DNA of 64,000 bases, from positions 1 through 64,000 of the IMG/VR virus record IMGVR_UViG_3300033233_000036. One strand, given 5' to 3'. The notes under the pieces are model-generated. The model saw only the letters and a list, made by a program, of their open reading frames with translations. It ran no database searches and was not told the origin of the DNA. Positions 49,392 through 58,900 of the stretch are shown here, in pieces. Position numbers and translations under genes: made by a program. Positions within the stretch are counted from its first letter, which is position 1, and each line of letters begins with the position of its first letter. The DNA comes from a virus.

Positions 49392-49924
49392 AAACGATTT
49401 CCAAATTGATCAACAATATTGTAAATAGTATACTTGAAAGATACGTTGGCTGTAAAGTATGTATAATCTCTTTCTCTAGCGTCAAATTCTAGGGTTGTTA
49501 AATTGAATGGAAATACTCCATTAAATTTTATATCTGCTTGTGTTTTATAACTACTGTTTAATACTGATAGAGTTGCATTTGATAACTCTGGAAAATTTCG
49601 ATTCAATCTATCTGTAGAATATTGTGATTGATATTCTTGAAATTCTCCAATATTTTCTGGAAATCCTAATGCAGTCATCCAATTATGGATTTCCATATAG
49701 TTTTCTAAATTTTCATCAACAAGAAAACTAAGATTCAAATCTTCATAAACTAACATATCACCAGGGTGATCAATCATCTTTAAGTAATTTGGTTGAACTG
49801 CAACTCCCAAATTCATTCCTGGAATATTTGCTGAGTTGCAAAAAAAATCTACTTTTGGAGCATGTTCAAGTTTAAACTTGAATCCAATAGGAGACAAATA
49901 ATTTCTGTTTGATGGTTGAGACAT
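49388..49924 (-). CDS. tail protein with tube-like fold
   Basis: 178 aa. YLSPIGFKFKLEHAPKVDF, IPGMNLGVAVQ, then LNLSFLVDENLENYMEIHNW and FKYTIYNIVDQFG give the pattern of myovirus tube and tube-initiator proteins ('dPLTvtfrvDenfxNyxalxxW'). Position next to gp23 and its own late promoter support a tail role, perhaps completion or initiation. I cannot tell which T4 protein it matches (gp3, gp54 or another). Confidence 0.65.
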   Translation of the reverse strand: MSQPSNRNYLSPIGFKFKLEHAPKVDFFCNSANIPGMNLGVAVQPNYLKMIDHPGDMLVYEDLNLSFLVDENLENYMEIHNWMTALGFPENIGEFQEYQSQYSTDRLNRNFPELSNATLSVLNSSYKTQADIKFNGVFPFNLTTLEFDARERDYTYFTANVSFKYTIYNIVDQFGNRL

Positions 49925-49934
49925 AATAAGGTTT

Positions 49935-49942
49935 TATTTATA
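49935..49942 (-). promoter_or_regulatory. late promoter (TATAAATA)
   Basis: Exact late box 10 bases upstream of the tube-fold gene's ATG region; just after the gp23 terminator. Confidence 0.72.
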
Positions 49943-49949
49943 TTTAGAC

Positions 49950-49976
49950 AAAAAAAGAGGGGCTTTAGAGCCCCTC
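49950..49976 (-). terminator. terminator after gp23
   Basis: GAGGGGC (49957-49963) pairs with GCCCCTC (49970-49976), and six or seven T follow on the minus strand. It is 21 bases after the gp23 stop. Confidence 0.9.
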
Positions 49977-49996
49977 CAGAATTTTGTGAGAAAGAC

Positions 49997-51400
49997 TCAC
50001 ATGAGGTTCTTAACTTGAACTCTTCTGTAGTAACGGTTTGCGTTAGTTTTGAGTCTACCAAGTCCTTGTCCATCAGAAGCTGAACCTTCTGCAAATGGAT
50101 TAGCAACCATACCGTATCTGGTTTTGAATCCAATTTTTGGTTGGAAGTTATCTTGTCCAACTGCACGAACCATTTGAAGAGGAACGTATGGGCAGTAGAA
50201 TAATCCTGCGTCATAAGGATTTTGTCCCTTATAACCAATAACGTAGTACTGGTTAGCAGAAACGTTAGCTGAATAAGGATCGATATAAACTTTGTACTTA
50301 CCGTTAATAGTACCAGCAAAAGTATTACCAGTGTCATCAACACTAAGTCCAACGTTAAGTGCAGGGGTGTAATCAAGAACACCAGCCATGGTGAGTGCCG
50401 AAGCAACGTCAGCAGAACAGATGATCGTGTTACCCTTTCCTCTACGAGTTCTTTGTGCGATAGCGTTAGCATCTCTTTCGAGTTGGAAAAGAAGTCCTTT
50501 GAACTTCTCAACACTCCAACGTCCATTGGAGTCAACGTCTAAGTCAAAGATACCTGCAGTTGCAGTGTTTGTTTGAGCACCAGCTTCAGCGATGTTGTAA
50601 ATGGTTCTTACAACTTCACGGTTGATTTCAGCAAGAATCTCGGTTGAGAGAATGTTTGCTAATTCAGCTTCAGCATCAAGTCCATGGATTGCCTTGAGAT
50701 CTTGTGCAAGTTCTAATGAGTACTCAGCTTTGAGTGCTCTTGATTTTGCAGCAACAGTGACTTTCTCGATTGAGAATGCCATTTCTCCAAAAGCATTTCC
50801 AGCGCCGCCATCGCCAAGAGCTTCAGCAGCTCCTGTTGACATTGCTTGTCCTACGTTGTAGGTTCCAGCAGATACGTCGTTGAGAACTGAAGGGTTTGAA
50901 CCAGTTTGAGCAGCAGTTGTTGCAATACCAACAGAAGCTTGTGCAGTGTAATCACTTGCAGCAAGGTTTCCACCAGCATTTTGTCCAGAGAATCTTGAAT
51001 CTGCTTCGTTGAAGAAAGCTTCAGTTCCGCTGTTGTTGGTGTAACGAGTTCTCATTGCAAAAATGAGTCCCGTTGGGCCGTTCATTGGTTGAACACCGCA
51101 AATATCATATGCGATGAGTTGAGGCATTGAACGACGAATGAGGCTGATCAATACTGGATCGAAACCAGCAACAGGGCCCGCAGCAGCTGCAGTTCCATAA
51201 GTACCGCCACCGAAACCACCAGTTCCACCAGACATGGTTGGGCTAGCTTCTGAAAGGAAACCACGCTCTTCACGAAGGAAGCGCTCTTGGTTTTCTAAGA
51301 GTTGAGCTGTTACGGCTTTACGATGAGGATCTTTAATATCTTCTAGACCCTCACAATTGAGGAGTGGGCTCCACTTCTCTTGTAAGTTTTGGTTAAACAT
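49997..51400 (-). CDS. gp23: major capsid protein (gp23-like)
   Basis: 467 aa. HK97-fold shell protein. The N-terminus MFNQNLQEKWSPLLNCEGL is typical and its first part is likely removed by gp21. ISLIRRSMPQLIAYDICGVQPM, GLIFAMRTRYTN, and LAQDLKAIHGLDAEAELAN are conserved gp23 blocks. It lies directly below gp22. No late box immediately precedes it, so it is transcribed from the gp22 promoter or further up. Confidence 0.97.
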   Translation of the reverse strand: MFNQNLQEKWSPLLNCEGLEDIKDPHRKAVTAQLLENQERFLREERGFLSEASPTMSGGTGGFGGGTYGTAAAAGPVAGFDPVLISLIRRSMPQLIAYDICGVQPMNGPTGLIFAMRTRYTNNSGTEAFFNEADSRFSGQNAGGNLAASDYTAQASVGIATTAAQTGSNPSVLNDVSAGTYNVGQAMSTGAAEALGDGGAGNAFGEMAFSIEKVTVAAKSRALKAEYSLELAQDLKAIHGLDAEAELANILSTEILAEINREVVRTIYNIAEAGAQTNTATAGIFDLDVDSNGRWSVEKFKGLLFQLERDANAIAQRTRRGKGNTIICSADVASALTMAGVLDYTPALNVGLSVDDTGNTFAGTINGKYKVYIDPYSANVSANQYYVIGYKGQNPYDAGLFYCPYVPLQMVRAVGQDNFQPKIGFKTRYGMVANPFAEGSASDGQGLGRLKTNANRYYRRVQVKNLM

Positions 51401-51457
51401 TTAAGGGTTCTCCTTGTGTTGTTGATGTTTGATTTCGTTTGTTTAATGATTTAAAAA

Positions 51458-52636
51458 TCACTTATTAGAGTATTTTTGAATTGCTCTAAGATACGAATCC
51501 ATTGATTCCGAAATGGACTCAACAGATGTTCCAAGCATTTCTTCATCTCTTACATGAGAGACAGGATTCTTTGGAAAATATGACTCTCTAAGAGTCTCCA
51601 GTTTCTCACGATAGTTTTCTTCACTTACAAACTCAACACTTTCAGCAAGTCCAAAGAGTTTTTCTTTTTGAGTTTCTGCTAAGCCTCTAGCTACTTCATG
51701 GAAGATGCTATCGGAAACAGATTCACTAAGTCTTTGATTTAAGTGAACATTTCTTTCGATTTGTTCGTTGAGTTTAGACTCCATTTCATCTAATTTTTCT
51801 ACCATTTGCTCAAGAACATTATATTTCTCTTCAGGCATATCCACATAATTATCTTCAAAAAGGCCTTTTAAGCCAGTCATGAAGCTCTCAGCAATTTGAG
51901 ACTTCAATCCATTTTCAACTTGTAGAGAATTCTCTACAAGCCATTCTTCAGCAACGTATTCCAAGTAAGAATCAACTCTTTCTGTTAATTCTTCTTGAAT
52001 AACACTTACATTTTCTTGAAGTGCTCTTTCATATTTAGCAGCGATAATATCCGAGGCTTCTTGAACCTTGGATCTTACTGCTGCTTCAAAAATTGTTCTT
52101 GCTTTATCTCTAAATTCTTCGGAGAGATTTTCACCACCAAATAAAGCTTGAACATCTTCTTCTACATCTACTTCAATTTCATCTGAAATTTCTTCTTCTT
52201 CTTCAAAATCTTCTTCTTCATCATCAGAAGCTTCTTTCATTTTCTTTTTCTTTTTAGAAGAATTTTCTTCTTCTTCATCATCTTCCTCATCTTCATCTTC
52301 TTCATTTTCTTTAGCTGCTTCTAGAAGCTCTTCATCTTCATCGAATTCAATTTCTTCAGCTCTTGAAGCCTTAGAATTAACAATATCTCTTACTGTCTTC
52401 ATAGCGCCAGTATTCAACTTGGATGAGTCATCGGTAGATCTGTAGTTATCAGGAGTAGGCCCACCAAGATCTGTGATTGATTGTCCAGGAGTCGAACCAA
52501 CAAATGGATTCGAAACCATAGAATCTCCAGCTTGCGCTTTAGCGTTTACAGCAGTTTTAGATTGTTTTGCTGATTTAGTGGAAGCATACATTGGTGCTCC
52601 CTCTTCTTGCAAATTACTCATTGTTTTACTTGACAT
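51458..52636 (-). CDS. gp22: prohead core scaffold (gp22-like)
   Basis: 392 aa. Forms the internal scaffold and is cut to pieces by gp21. Ser/Thr-rich N-terminus, a very acidic middle (a run of Glu/Asp at about 95-165 interrupted by SSKKKKKMKEAS), then a long helical C-terminus. The composition is that of gp22. Late promoter at 52680-52687. Confidence 0.9.
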   Translation of the reverse strand: MSSKTMSNLQEEGAPMYASTKSAKQSKTAVNAKAQAGDSMVSNPFVGSTPGQSITDLGGPTPDNYRSTDDSSKLNTGAMKTVRDIVNSKASRAEEIEFDEDEELLEAAKENEEDEDEEDDEEEENSSKKKKKMKEASDDEEEDFEEEEEISDEIEVDVEEDVQALFGGENLSEEFRDKARTIFEAAVRSKVQEASDIIAAKYERALQENVSVIQEELTERVDSYLEYVAEEWLVENSLQVENGLKSQIAESFMTGLKGLFEDNYVDMPEEKYNVLEQMVEKLDEMESKLNEQIERNVHLNQRLSESVSDSIFHEVARGLAETQKEKLFGLAESVEFVSEENYREKLETLRESYFPKNPVSHVRDEEMLGTSVESISESMDSYLRAIQKYSNK

Positions 52637-52679
52637 TGATCTCTCCGAATAAAATAAGTATTTCCTTTATTCTAATATT

Positions 52680-52687
52680 TATTTATA
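52680..52687 (-). promoter_or_regulatory. late promoter (TATAAATA) of gp22-gp23
   Basis: Exact late box about 44 bases upstream of gp22. A second overlapping AATAAATA adjoins it. Confidence 0.78.
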
Positions 52688-52690
52688 AAT

Positions 52691-53335
52691 TTAAATATTT
52701 TCCAAATATCTATTAAATAAATTTAAAATCTTCTCTTCGCGAACACTCTTATCAATTGTAGGAGTGAGTGAGTTGAGACTATTTAGGGTTTTTTCAGCGA
52801 GAATGCCATTATTCCAAACCCATTCTTTTCCTTCCATAATTCCCTGAACAAAAGCATCAGGAGCAGAAGGATCTGCAACAATATCTGCAGCAGTTGATAA
52901 CATAAAATCATCAGCAACAACTTTGACACCACCTTGTTCAACTAGAGATCCAACACCTCTAGATGAAACGCCAAGTTTTACACCCTCATCTAAAAGATTT
53001 TTAGCAATCTTACCCATGGGAGTCTCAAGAATTTGAGCTTTACCCATGAAGTTTTTTCCTTCTGAATAAAGAGATATGATTTTATGTGAAACTCTATCTA
53101 AATTTACAGATGGCCCATCTGGATGTCCAAGTTCACCCAAAGCTCTACCAGCTTTTACATATTGTTCATTATATCTTTTAACTTCACGATCTAAAGTTTC
53201 ATAACGATACATTCTGCCATTGCGATTTTTTAAATCAGCTTGGAGAAAAATACCTTCAATATAAAGTCTTTTTTTTCCACCCACTTCTTCTGTTAGAATT
53301 TTAATATCTTCTATTTGTTCTGTGATGAGTTTCAT
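52691..53335 (-). CDS. gp21: prohead maturation protease (gp21-like)
   Basis: 214 aa serine protease that cleaves head proteins before packaging. LYIEGIFLQADLKNRNGRMY at the start, catalytic His in GELGHPDG (about 87-94) and Ser in LGVSSRGVGSL (about 136-146) match gp21/herpes-type proteases. Three bases below the Ig-like gene. Confidence 0.94.
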   Translation of the reverse strand: MKLITEQIEDIKILTEEVGGKKRLYIEGIFLQADLKNRNGRMYRYETLDREVKRYNEQYVKAGRALGELGHPDGPSVNLDRVSHKIISLYSEGKNFMGKAQILETPMGKIAKNLLDEGVKLGVSSRGVGSLVEQGGVKVVADDFMLSTAADIVADPSAPDAFVQGIMEGKEWVWNNGILAEKTLNSLNSLTPTIDKSVREEKILNLFNRYLENI

Positions 53336-53337
53336 AG

Positions 53338-53895
53338 TTATGATTGTGATGTTATTTGAATTTCTGTGATGTTTAATACACCAGATCCACCAGTTGCTCC
53401 AACAGAAGCATCTGCTAAAGCAGCTATTTTGGTAGCTCTTGCAGCAGTTGCATTAGTGACAGCAACACCAACAACTGGAGTACTATTGAAATCAATTGTG
53501 ACGGTGCTTTGTCCAGTACTGAAATTTTCAGAAACTGCCGTTACCACACTAAATGTAGTATTAATTCCTGAAGGATACCCATTTTCAATTATTAAACCAT
53601 CTCCAACAACAAAAGGATTTCCTAAATTTTCACCAAAAGTAATTACTGTGGAAGTTCCTGTTGTAATTCCAGAAATTTTTTGTCTTGCAACTCTTTCTTT
53701 AAGAACTTCAGATCTTCCTGCAGGAATCATAAATGATGCTATCGTTGGCACTGGACTTGTTCCAATAGCAATATGGCAGTCTCTATTTGGAGCTAATCTA
53801 AGATATCCACTCTTTAGGGCAATACCACTACTGGTAACTATTCCAGTCGTACTAATAGCAATTGTTGTTATGTCTTGTACGATTTTTAGAGCCAT
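53338..53895 (-). CDS. conserved virion protein, beta-rich
   Basis: 185 aa: MALKIVQDITTIAISTTGIV, then DCHIAIGTSPVPTIASFMI and many short Thr/Val/Ile strands. A surface or decoration protein is a reasonable guess from composition and its place between gp67-like and gp21. I know a similar gene in cyanophages at this site but no defined role. Start overlaps the upstream stop (TAATG). Confidence 0.6.
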   Translation of the reverse strand: MALKIVQDITTIAISTTGIVTSSGIALKSGYLRLAPNRDCHIAIGTSPVPTIASFMIPAGRSEVLKERVARQKISGITTGTSTVITFGENLGNPFVVGDGLIIENGYPSGINTTFSVVTAVSENFSTGQSTVTIDFNSTPVVGVAVTNATAARATKIAALADASVGATGGSGVLNITEIQITSQS

Positions 53896-54074
53896 TATTC
53901 CTCGAATTCTAGTGGTGAACTTCCAAACATGCTAGCTGCTACATAGGGTTTAATACCCTCAACTTTTTCAACTGATTTAGCAAAAAGCATTGATTTAATC
54001 GTATCGGAAATATCTGATGGTGATGCATCCGACATAATCATATTTACAAAATCATCTTCCATAAGTTTAGTCAT
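53895..54074 (-). CDS. small prohead-core protein (gp67-like)
   Basis: 59 aa: MTKLMEDDFVNMIMSDASPS, then DISDTIKSMLFAKSVEKVEG and an acidic tail. The helical 'DTIKSMLFAKSVEKVE' resembles the conserved part of T4 gp67, a core protein that sits between gp20 and gp21 in T4, which is also the place of this gene. Own late box at 54088-54095. Similarity is short, so the match is tentative. Confidence 0.6.
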   Translation of the reverse strand: MTKLMEDDFVNMIMSDASPSDISDTIKSMLFAKSVEKVEGIKPYVAASMFGSSPLEFEE

Positions 54075-54087
54075 GTAATCTAATATT

Positions 54088-54095
54088 TATTTATA
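54088..54095 (-). promoter_or_regulatory. late promoter (TATAAATA)
   Basis: Exact late box 14 bases upstream of the gp67-like gene; overlaps the end of gp20. Confidence 0.72.
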
Positions 54096-55791
54096 TTTGC
54101 CCACCTTTGGGCATTTTTGCTTTTGGTGCTTCTTTATCTGGAGGAGCTTCTGTTCCTGGATTTGGAACTTCCATATCTGTAGGAGTTTGTCCTAATACTT
54201 CTCCTTGTCCTGGAGGAACTTGATTATCCATATTCATAGGCATTCCAGTCATAGGATCAACTGGTGGTGGAATAATTCCAAGTTCTTTTTCTAAATCAAT
54301 TTGCATATCAATTTCAATAATTTCTTCATCAGTTTGACGGAGAACTTTTCTTCTTACATAATCTACTGAATAATATTTGCCAACATATGGTTCTACTTGA
54401 GAAAGAAGAGCAATTCTTTCATTCATCAATTCTGTTTCTTTAAGTTCTGCAAAATGATTATCATATAAGTAATCATATTGAATATGATCCCTCATATATT
54501 CCCAATCTTCTGGAGTTACAATATTCTTAAGAATTAATTGAGTCTTAAGCATATCGTGGAAGATTTGACTAAATCTCTTTCTCAATCTTCCAACAAATTT
54601 TGAAAACATAAGTTCATCACGAAGAATTTCGGAAGATTTTCCTAAATTAAATCCACCATCTCCACCAATTCTTGACTCGGGAACATTTAATGAACGATAT
54701 AATTTCTTTTGGAAATATTCAACATCAGTAAGTTCTCCTAAATTTTGCCCACCAGGAAGAGTAGTAATTTCGGTTCCTCTACCACCTTCTCTTCTTGGAA
54801 GCCAGAAATCCTCAAGCATGGATAAGTGTTTTTTATCATCTTTAATCTCGCCAGTATTAGCATCATAAACTAATTTATTTCTATAACGAGACATAACTTC
54901 ACGAAGATATTGTTCTGCCTTTACTTTAGGAAGATTACCTACGTCAATATAAAAAATTCTACGTTCTGGCGCACGAGATAGTCTATAAATTACAAGACTA
55001 TCTTCAATCATTCTAAGTTGATTGAGTGCTTTGATTGCTTTATGTAGATATGATAAAGTTGTTTGTTTATTACGATCTACAAGTCCAGATGTAACAAAAG
55101 TAATTGCATCTTTTGCAATTTTAATTCCTTTTCCATATGCACTTCCTGTTTGCATTCCACCTGATGCTTGTGGATTGTATAGAAAATATTCTTCAATATT
55201 TGGCGATTCGAAAATATTTAATTCTTTAGATGGATCTTGGTTAACATAAGTTAAATTGCCAGCATCATTTACATTTTTCTTTTTAAGTTCACGAATAAAC
55301 TTAATTTTTAATGCATCAATATATCGTACTTCTTTAATTCCTTCTTCTGGATGTTTTAAGTCAATAACTTTATGATAAAAAATTCTACCGTCTACATACC
55401 AATTTCTAAAAATTTCATGGGATTTTTTGTCAAAATCAAGTATCTCTTTAATATATTTAAATTCTTGTCTAATGATATTTTTAATATCGTCTCCAACATC
55501 TAAGTTTGAAAGTTCAATCTCTATAGGAGAATCATTTAGATCAGAAACAATTGCTTCATTTACTACATGTTCAATTGCAGTATCGCATTCTGGATGAAGA
55601 CACATTTCACGATATCTCTTTAAAAGATCGTATTCAGTTCTATAAACACCTTCAATATCTACATACTGTCCATAAAAACTACTAGCAACATAAAAATCAG
55701 ACCCATCCTCATTTGTTTTGGGGACGGGACTGATCGTAGTTGGAGATTTTATATCACCTTTTTGAATATTAAAACCGAACAACTTTGACAT
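54091..55791 (-). CDS. gp20: portal protein (gp20-like)
   Basis: 566 aa. Dodecameric vertex for DNA packaging and head initiation. DFYVASSFYGQYVDIEGVYR, LKRYREMCLHPECDTAIEHV, RNWYVDGRIFYHKVID, LPGGQNLGELTDVEYFQ and ESRIGGDGGFN are typical gp20 blocks. C-terminal Pro/Met-rich tail (PPVDPMTGMPMNMDN) is common in cyanophage portals. Confidence 0.96.
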   Translation of the reverse strand: MSKLFGFNIQKGDIKSPTTISPVPKTNEDGSDFYVASSFYGQYVDIEGVYRTEYDLLKRYREMCLHPECDTAIEHVVNEAIVSDLNDSPIEIELSNLDVGDDIKNIIRQEFKYIKEILDFDKKSHEIFRNWYVDGRIFYHKVIDLKHPEEGIKEVRYIDALKIKFIRELKKKNVNDAGNLTYVNQDPSKELNIFESPNIEEYFLYNPQASGGMQTGSAYGKGIKIAKDAITFVTSGLVDRNKQTTLSYLHKAIKALNQLRMIEDSLVIYRLSRAPERRIFYIDVGNLPKVKAEQYLREVMSRYRNKLVYDANTGEIKDDKKHLSMLEDFWLPRREGGRGTEITTLPGGQNLGELTDVEYFQKKLYRSLNVPESRIGGDGGFNLGKSSEILRDELMFSKFVGRLRKRFSQIFHDMLKTQLILKNIVTPEDWEYMRDHIQYDYLYDNHFAELKETELMNERIALLSQVEPYVGKYYSVDYVRRKVLRQTDEEIIEIDMQIDLEKELGIIPPPVDPMTGMPMNMDNQVPPGQGEVLGQTPTDMEVPNPGTEAPPDKEAPKAKMPKGGQI

Positions 55792-55830
55792 TATAATTTA
55801 AGTATTAAACCTACTGTTTTATTTAGGTTA

Positions 55831-56448
55831 TCACTGAAGATCCTTTCCACCATCAGCACCAGCTCTAAATGCTTCCCACCATTGAATTTGGAAAGTTACA
55901 TTGTATTCTTCAATAGAATCTGTGCTATCATAAGAAAGATCAATTGCACTTACTTCTGTTGGGAATGCACCATACATTTTATATGTTCTTAAAATAGGAA
56001 CATTACTTGAGGTATCTCCAACATCAAATGGAGCTCTTCCAAGTTGATGAACTATAATATCTTTTTGATATGTATTTGGATTAATATATCCAGAAGTATC
56101 TGAATGTTTGTTAATCCCATTCATCCATTTTTCAACCATTCTTCTGATTGCAAAATCAGTATCATTAATAACTGTAATTGTCCATGCATCAAATGTGCGA
56201 TCACCAGCAATATTTAAAACTCTTCCTCTAAAAGGAACAGGAATTGTTCCTAAAGTTGAAGCTGGTAAAGAAGCAGTTTTCACAAGCATTCTCAATTTAT
56301 CATTAAAATCACTAACTCCAGAAGGTACTGCAAATGAAGGAACTGGAATTACACATTCAAAAAGATTTGGTCTTGTGCCACCACCAGTAAGTTTTGACTT
56401 AAAGGAGTCTAATGTTCGATTTCTTAGTGGAATGTTCTGATTAGCCAT
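55831..56448 (-). CDS. gp19: tail tube protein (gp19-like)
   Basis: 205 aa. Stacks as hexamer rings inside the sheath. LFECVIPVPSF, ASLPASTLGTIPVPFRGR, DRTFDAWTITVINDTDFAIR and VTFQIQWWEAF are standard gp19 strands. Placed between gp18 and gp20. Confidence 0.95.
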   Translation of the reverse strand: MANQNIPLRNRTLDSFKSKLTGGGTRPNLFECVIPVPSFAVPSGVSDFNDKLRMLVKTASLPASTLGTIPVPFRGRVLNIAGDRTFDAWTITVINDTDFAIRRMVEKWMNGINKHSDTSGYINPNTYQKDIIVHQLGRAPFDVGDTSSNVPILRTYKMYGAFPTEVSAIDLSYDSTDSIEEYNVTFQIQWWEAFRAGADGGKDLQ

Positions 56449-56470
56449 TGTTTTTTATCTCCGTATAAGA

Positions 56471-58582
56471 TTAGAATCTACCAATTACTTCTTCAAAAGC
56501 AACACCAGTTCTGGTGGCTACAAAAGTCAATCCAATGAAGTTGATTGATCTAGCTGGTTTTACATAAATTTCTGCAACAAACTCATTACGATCAATCACA
56601 TCAGGAGTATTGTTTGTACCATTACAAACAAGTACGTATTCAGTAATACCTCTTTTTGATTGAATATCTCTCAAATATGGATCAACTTGAGAAGTAAATG
56701 AAGTTCTTGTAAACTCATCATTGAATTCAAAAAGGAAAGATTTTGCAATTCTTGAAATAGTATCTTCCATTTCTAAGAATAATCTCCTAACATTAATTCT
56801 ATTAAATGCAGATTCAAATGTTTGAGCAGTTTTATCTCCAAATAAAATTGTTCCAGATCCTGGTGAGTAAATAATTGGATTTACTCTTGAGATGTAAAGT
56901 CTATCTCTTTGTTCTTGATTTGGATTGTATGCAAGTTTAATTGCATTTCTCAATGTTCCTCTAAAAGAACCAGCTGGAGAATACCAACTATCTGCTTGTG
57001 TTGAAGTTCTAACCATCAATCCTGCAATGTCACCATTGCAAGGAATATATCTAAATTTATTTGTAAATCTATCAAAAATTTGTTTGTATCCAGAATCAAA
57101 TACTGCATAAGAACTTGAATCAATTCCATTAAAGAAATCAACAATTGATTGAGTTTGATCTTCAGAATCTGTAACTCCAACTACATCACCTTTAAATGGT
57201 GAAATTGTCACCATGCAATCTTTTCTAGTTTCTGCAATATCAATCAAATAATTTGCTTTTGCTTGTGTTTCAATTGCGGAATTTAAAGACGGCCCACAAA
57301 GAAGGAAATCAACACTTTGCTCTTCAGTATTTGAAATTTTATTATATGCACTTGTCAAACCTTCTAAAGTTGCTTGATATCCACCACCATTAGTATAATT
57401 TTGTCCACCAGTTAATATGAAAGTTTTATTTCCAATTACATTATAATAAAGTCCAGAAGAAGCATCTAATCCCCAGAGTCCATCAGAAAGATCTTGACTA
57501 GCTTTTGATCTAACTCCAGTTCTTGGAAATCCTGCATAAATGTAATCAGATTCATTTGCAATTAAATCTTTATAATATAATGATTTTGATGATAAAACAG
57601 CATTTTTAGATTTTGATACTGAAACAAATTTTTCTAAAATAGATCCAACAGTACCTGTTAGTTTTCCAGTATCATCTATGACTACGACATGGAATGAATC
57701 ATTATATGATCCTCTATTTTTTGTAAATGAACTAGAAACTGGTTTTTTTGCAATTGATTTCCAATAAACTCTTACATTATCAACATCTACTCTTTGTTGA
57801 TCATACCAATCAACAATTGTTTTTCCAGATGCTGTTCCTAAATCATAGGAAGATGCCCAGATAGTTCCATCTGTAGTTTTTACTTCGAAATTACTTCCCT
57901 GTTTATATTCAACAAATGTGGAAACTCCACTACCATTTGATGTATAAGTATTCCACTTGACATTTATTGAAGTTGAAGTTTTTGAAACTAATGTTCCTTC
58001 CAAAACCGTACCCGTATTCCAAGACGATGTTACACCTACTCCAATATTAACTCTAGAACCTGATAATTGACATGTAACCGCCATTCCAACAGTTAAACTT
58101 CCTGTCGATACAGTTCTAATTGTTTGATCTGCAAAGTCATCAATTACACATATCTTTAAATCATTTGCCCAAGTTCCTGGATTTTTAGATGCCCATTCCC
58201 AATCAACAGAATCTGATGCATTTTCTCTATAATCATCAAGATTTTTAATTTTTAAACTTATTGATGTTGTACTTCCAACACCAACATTTGAATTCTTCAA
58301 ATTACTATCATCGCATCTTATAACTTTTAAAGATCCGCCATATGAAAGAAAAGCTTCTGAAACATGATAATAATCACATTGATTATCTATATTTACTGGT
58401 TTTCCAAAAATATCAATTAATTGATTCTCATTTCTTACTAGTGTTGCTTCTTCTACTGATCCTTTTGCAAATGGAGCAGCAATAGCGCCAATATAAGGAC
58501 CAGCACCTAAAGTAGATCCTGTAGTTAAGTCAACTTCCCTTATGGTAATTCCTGGTGATACCAAACCGAGTCCTAAAGACAT
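56471..58582 (-). CDS. gp18: contractile tail sheath protein (gp18-like)
   Basis: 703 aa. MSLGLGLVSPGITIREVDLT is the classic start. GPYIGAIAAPFAKGSVEEA, the central variable insert with many Gly/Ser strands, and the C-terminal NVRRLFLEMEDTISRIAKSF and TPDVIDRNEFVAEIYVKPA are gp18 features. Late-like AATAAATA lies 38 bases upstream. Confidence 0.95.
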   Translation of the reverse strand: MSLGLGLVSPGITIREVDLTTGSTLGAGPYIGAIAAPFAKGSVEEATLVRNENQLIDIFGKPVNIDNQCDYYHVSEAFLSYGGSLKVIRCDDSNLKNSNVGVGSTTSISLKIKNLDDYRENASDSVDWEWASKNPGTWANDLKICVIDDFADQTIRTVSTGSLTVGMAVTCQLSGSRVNIGVGVTSSWNTGTVLEGTLVSKTSTSINVKWNTYTSNGSGVSTFVEYKQGSNFEVKTTDGTIWASSYDLGTASGKTIVDWYDQQRVDVDNVRVYWKSIAKKPVSSSFTKNRGSYNDSFHVVVIDDTGKLTGTVGSILEKFVSVSKSKNAVLSSKSLYYKDLIANESDYIYAGFPRTGVRSKASQDLSDGLWGLDASSGLYYNVIGNKTFILTGGQNYTNGGGYQATLEGLTSAYNKISNTEEQSVDFLLCGPSLNSAIETQAKANYLIDIAETRKDCMVTISPFKGDVVGVTDSEDQTQSIVDFFNGIDSSSYAVFDSGYKQIFDRFTNKFRYIPCNGDIAGLMVRTSTQADSWYSPAGSFRGTLRNAIKLAYNPNQEQRDRLYISRVNPIIYSPGSGTILFGDKTAQTFESAFNRINVRRLFLEMEDTISRIAKSFLFEFNDEFTRTSFTSQVDPYLRDIQSKRGITEYVLVCNGTNNTPDVIDRNEFVAEIYVKPARSINFIGLTFVATRTGVAFEEVIGRF

Positions 58583-58619
58583 GTTTATCTACCTCTGATA
58601 AAACATTTAATCTATAAGA

Positions 58620-58627
58620 TATTTATT
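58620..58627 (-). promoter_or_regulatory. late-promoter-like box (AATAAATA) of gp18
   Basis: One mismatch from TATAAATA, 38 bases above the gp18 ATG. Confidence 0.5.
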
Positions 58628-58669
58628 ATTTTGAATTTTTACATCGGGGAAACAATGTGTGAACAAGTT

Positions 58670-58900
58670 TTACCAGTCAGGATATTCCCATTCAATAATT
58701 TTGAATGAAGATTTTCTGGATTTTATAATTCTTTCAATGGTACATGATTTGCATTCATACGAATATGAAGAGGGGTAGACATTTCTATCTTTACGAGTGA
58801 TGTAAAAATCTGTAAGTAAATCCTTTTCTTTTTCACAAACCCTACACTTTCTGGTAGAAAATAATAAATGTTCTAATGAAAAATTTTCTTCAATATCCAT
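58670..58900 (-). CDS. short HNH-associated-type zinc-finger protein
   Basis: 76 aa. CRVCEKEKDLLTDFY and, 15 residues on, YECKSC form a four-Cys zinc site of the sort that precedes the HNH nuclease domain in many phage proteins. The HNH residues are missing, so it may be a remnant of a homing nuclease or an independent small protein. Start overlaps the gp17 stop (TAATG). It ends in WEYPDW. Confidence 0.6.
   Translation of the reverse strand: MDIEENFSLEHLLFSTRKCRVCEKEKDLLTDFYITRKDRNVYPSSYSYECKSCTIERIIKSRKSSFKIIEWEYPDW

Noticed and set aside
49849-50535. 228 aa minus-strand frame overlapping gp23
   Set aside because: Wrong frame of the major capsid gene; no family features and it runs across the gp23 terminator and the late promoter.
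53366-53935. 189 aa plus-strand frame with hydrophobic look
   Set aside because: Antisense of the beta-rich virion protein, which has the right context and start.
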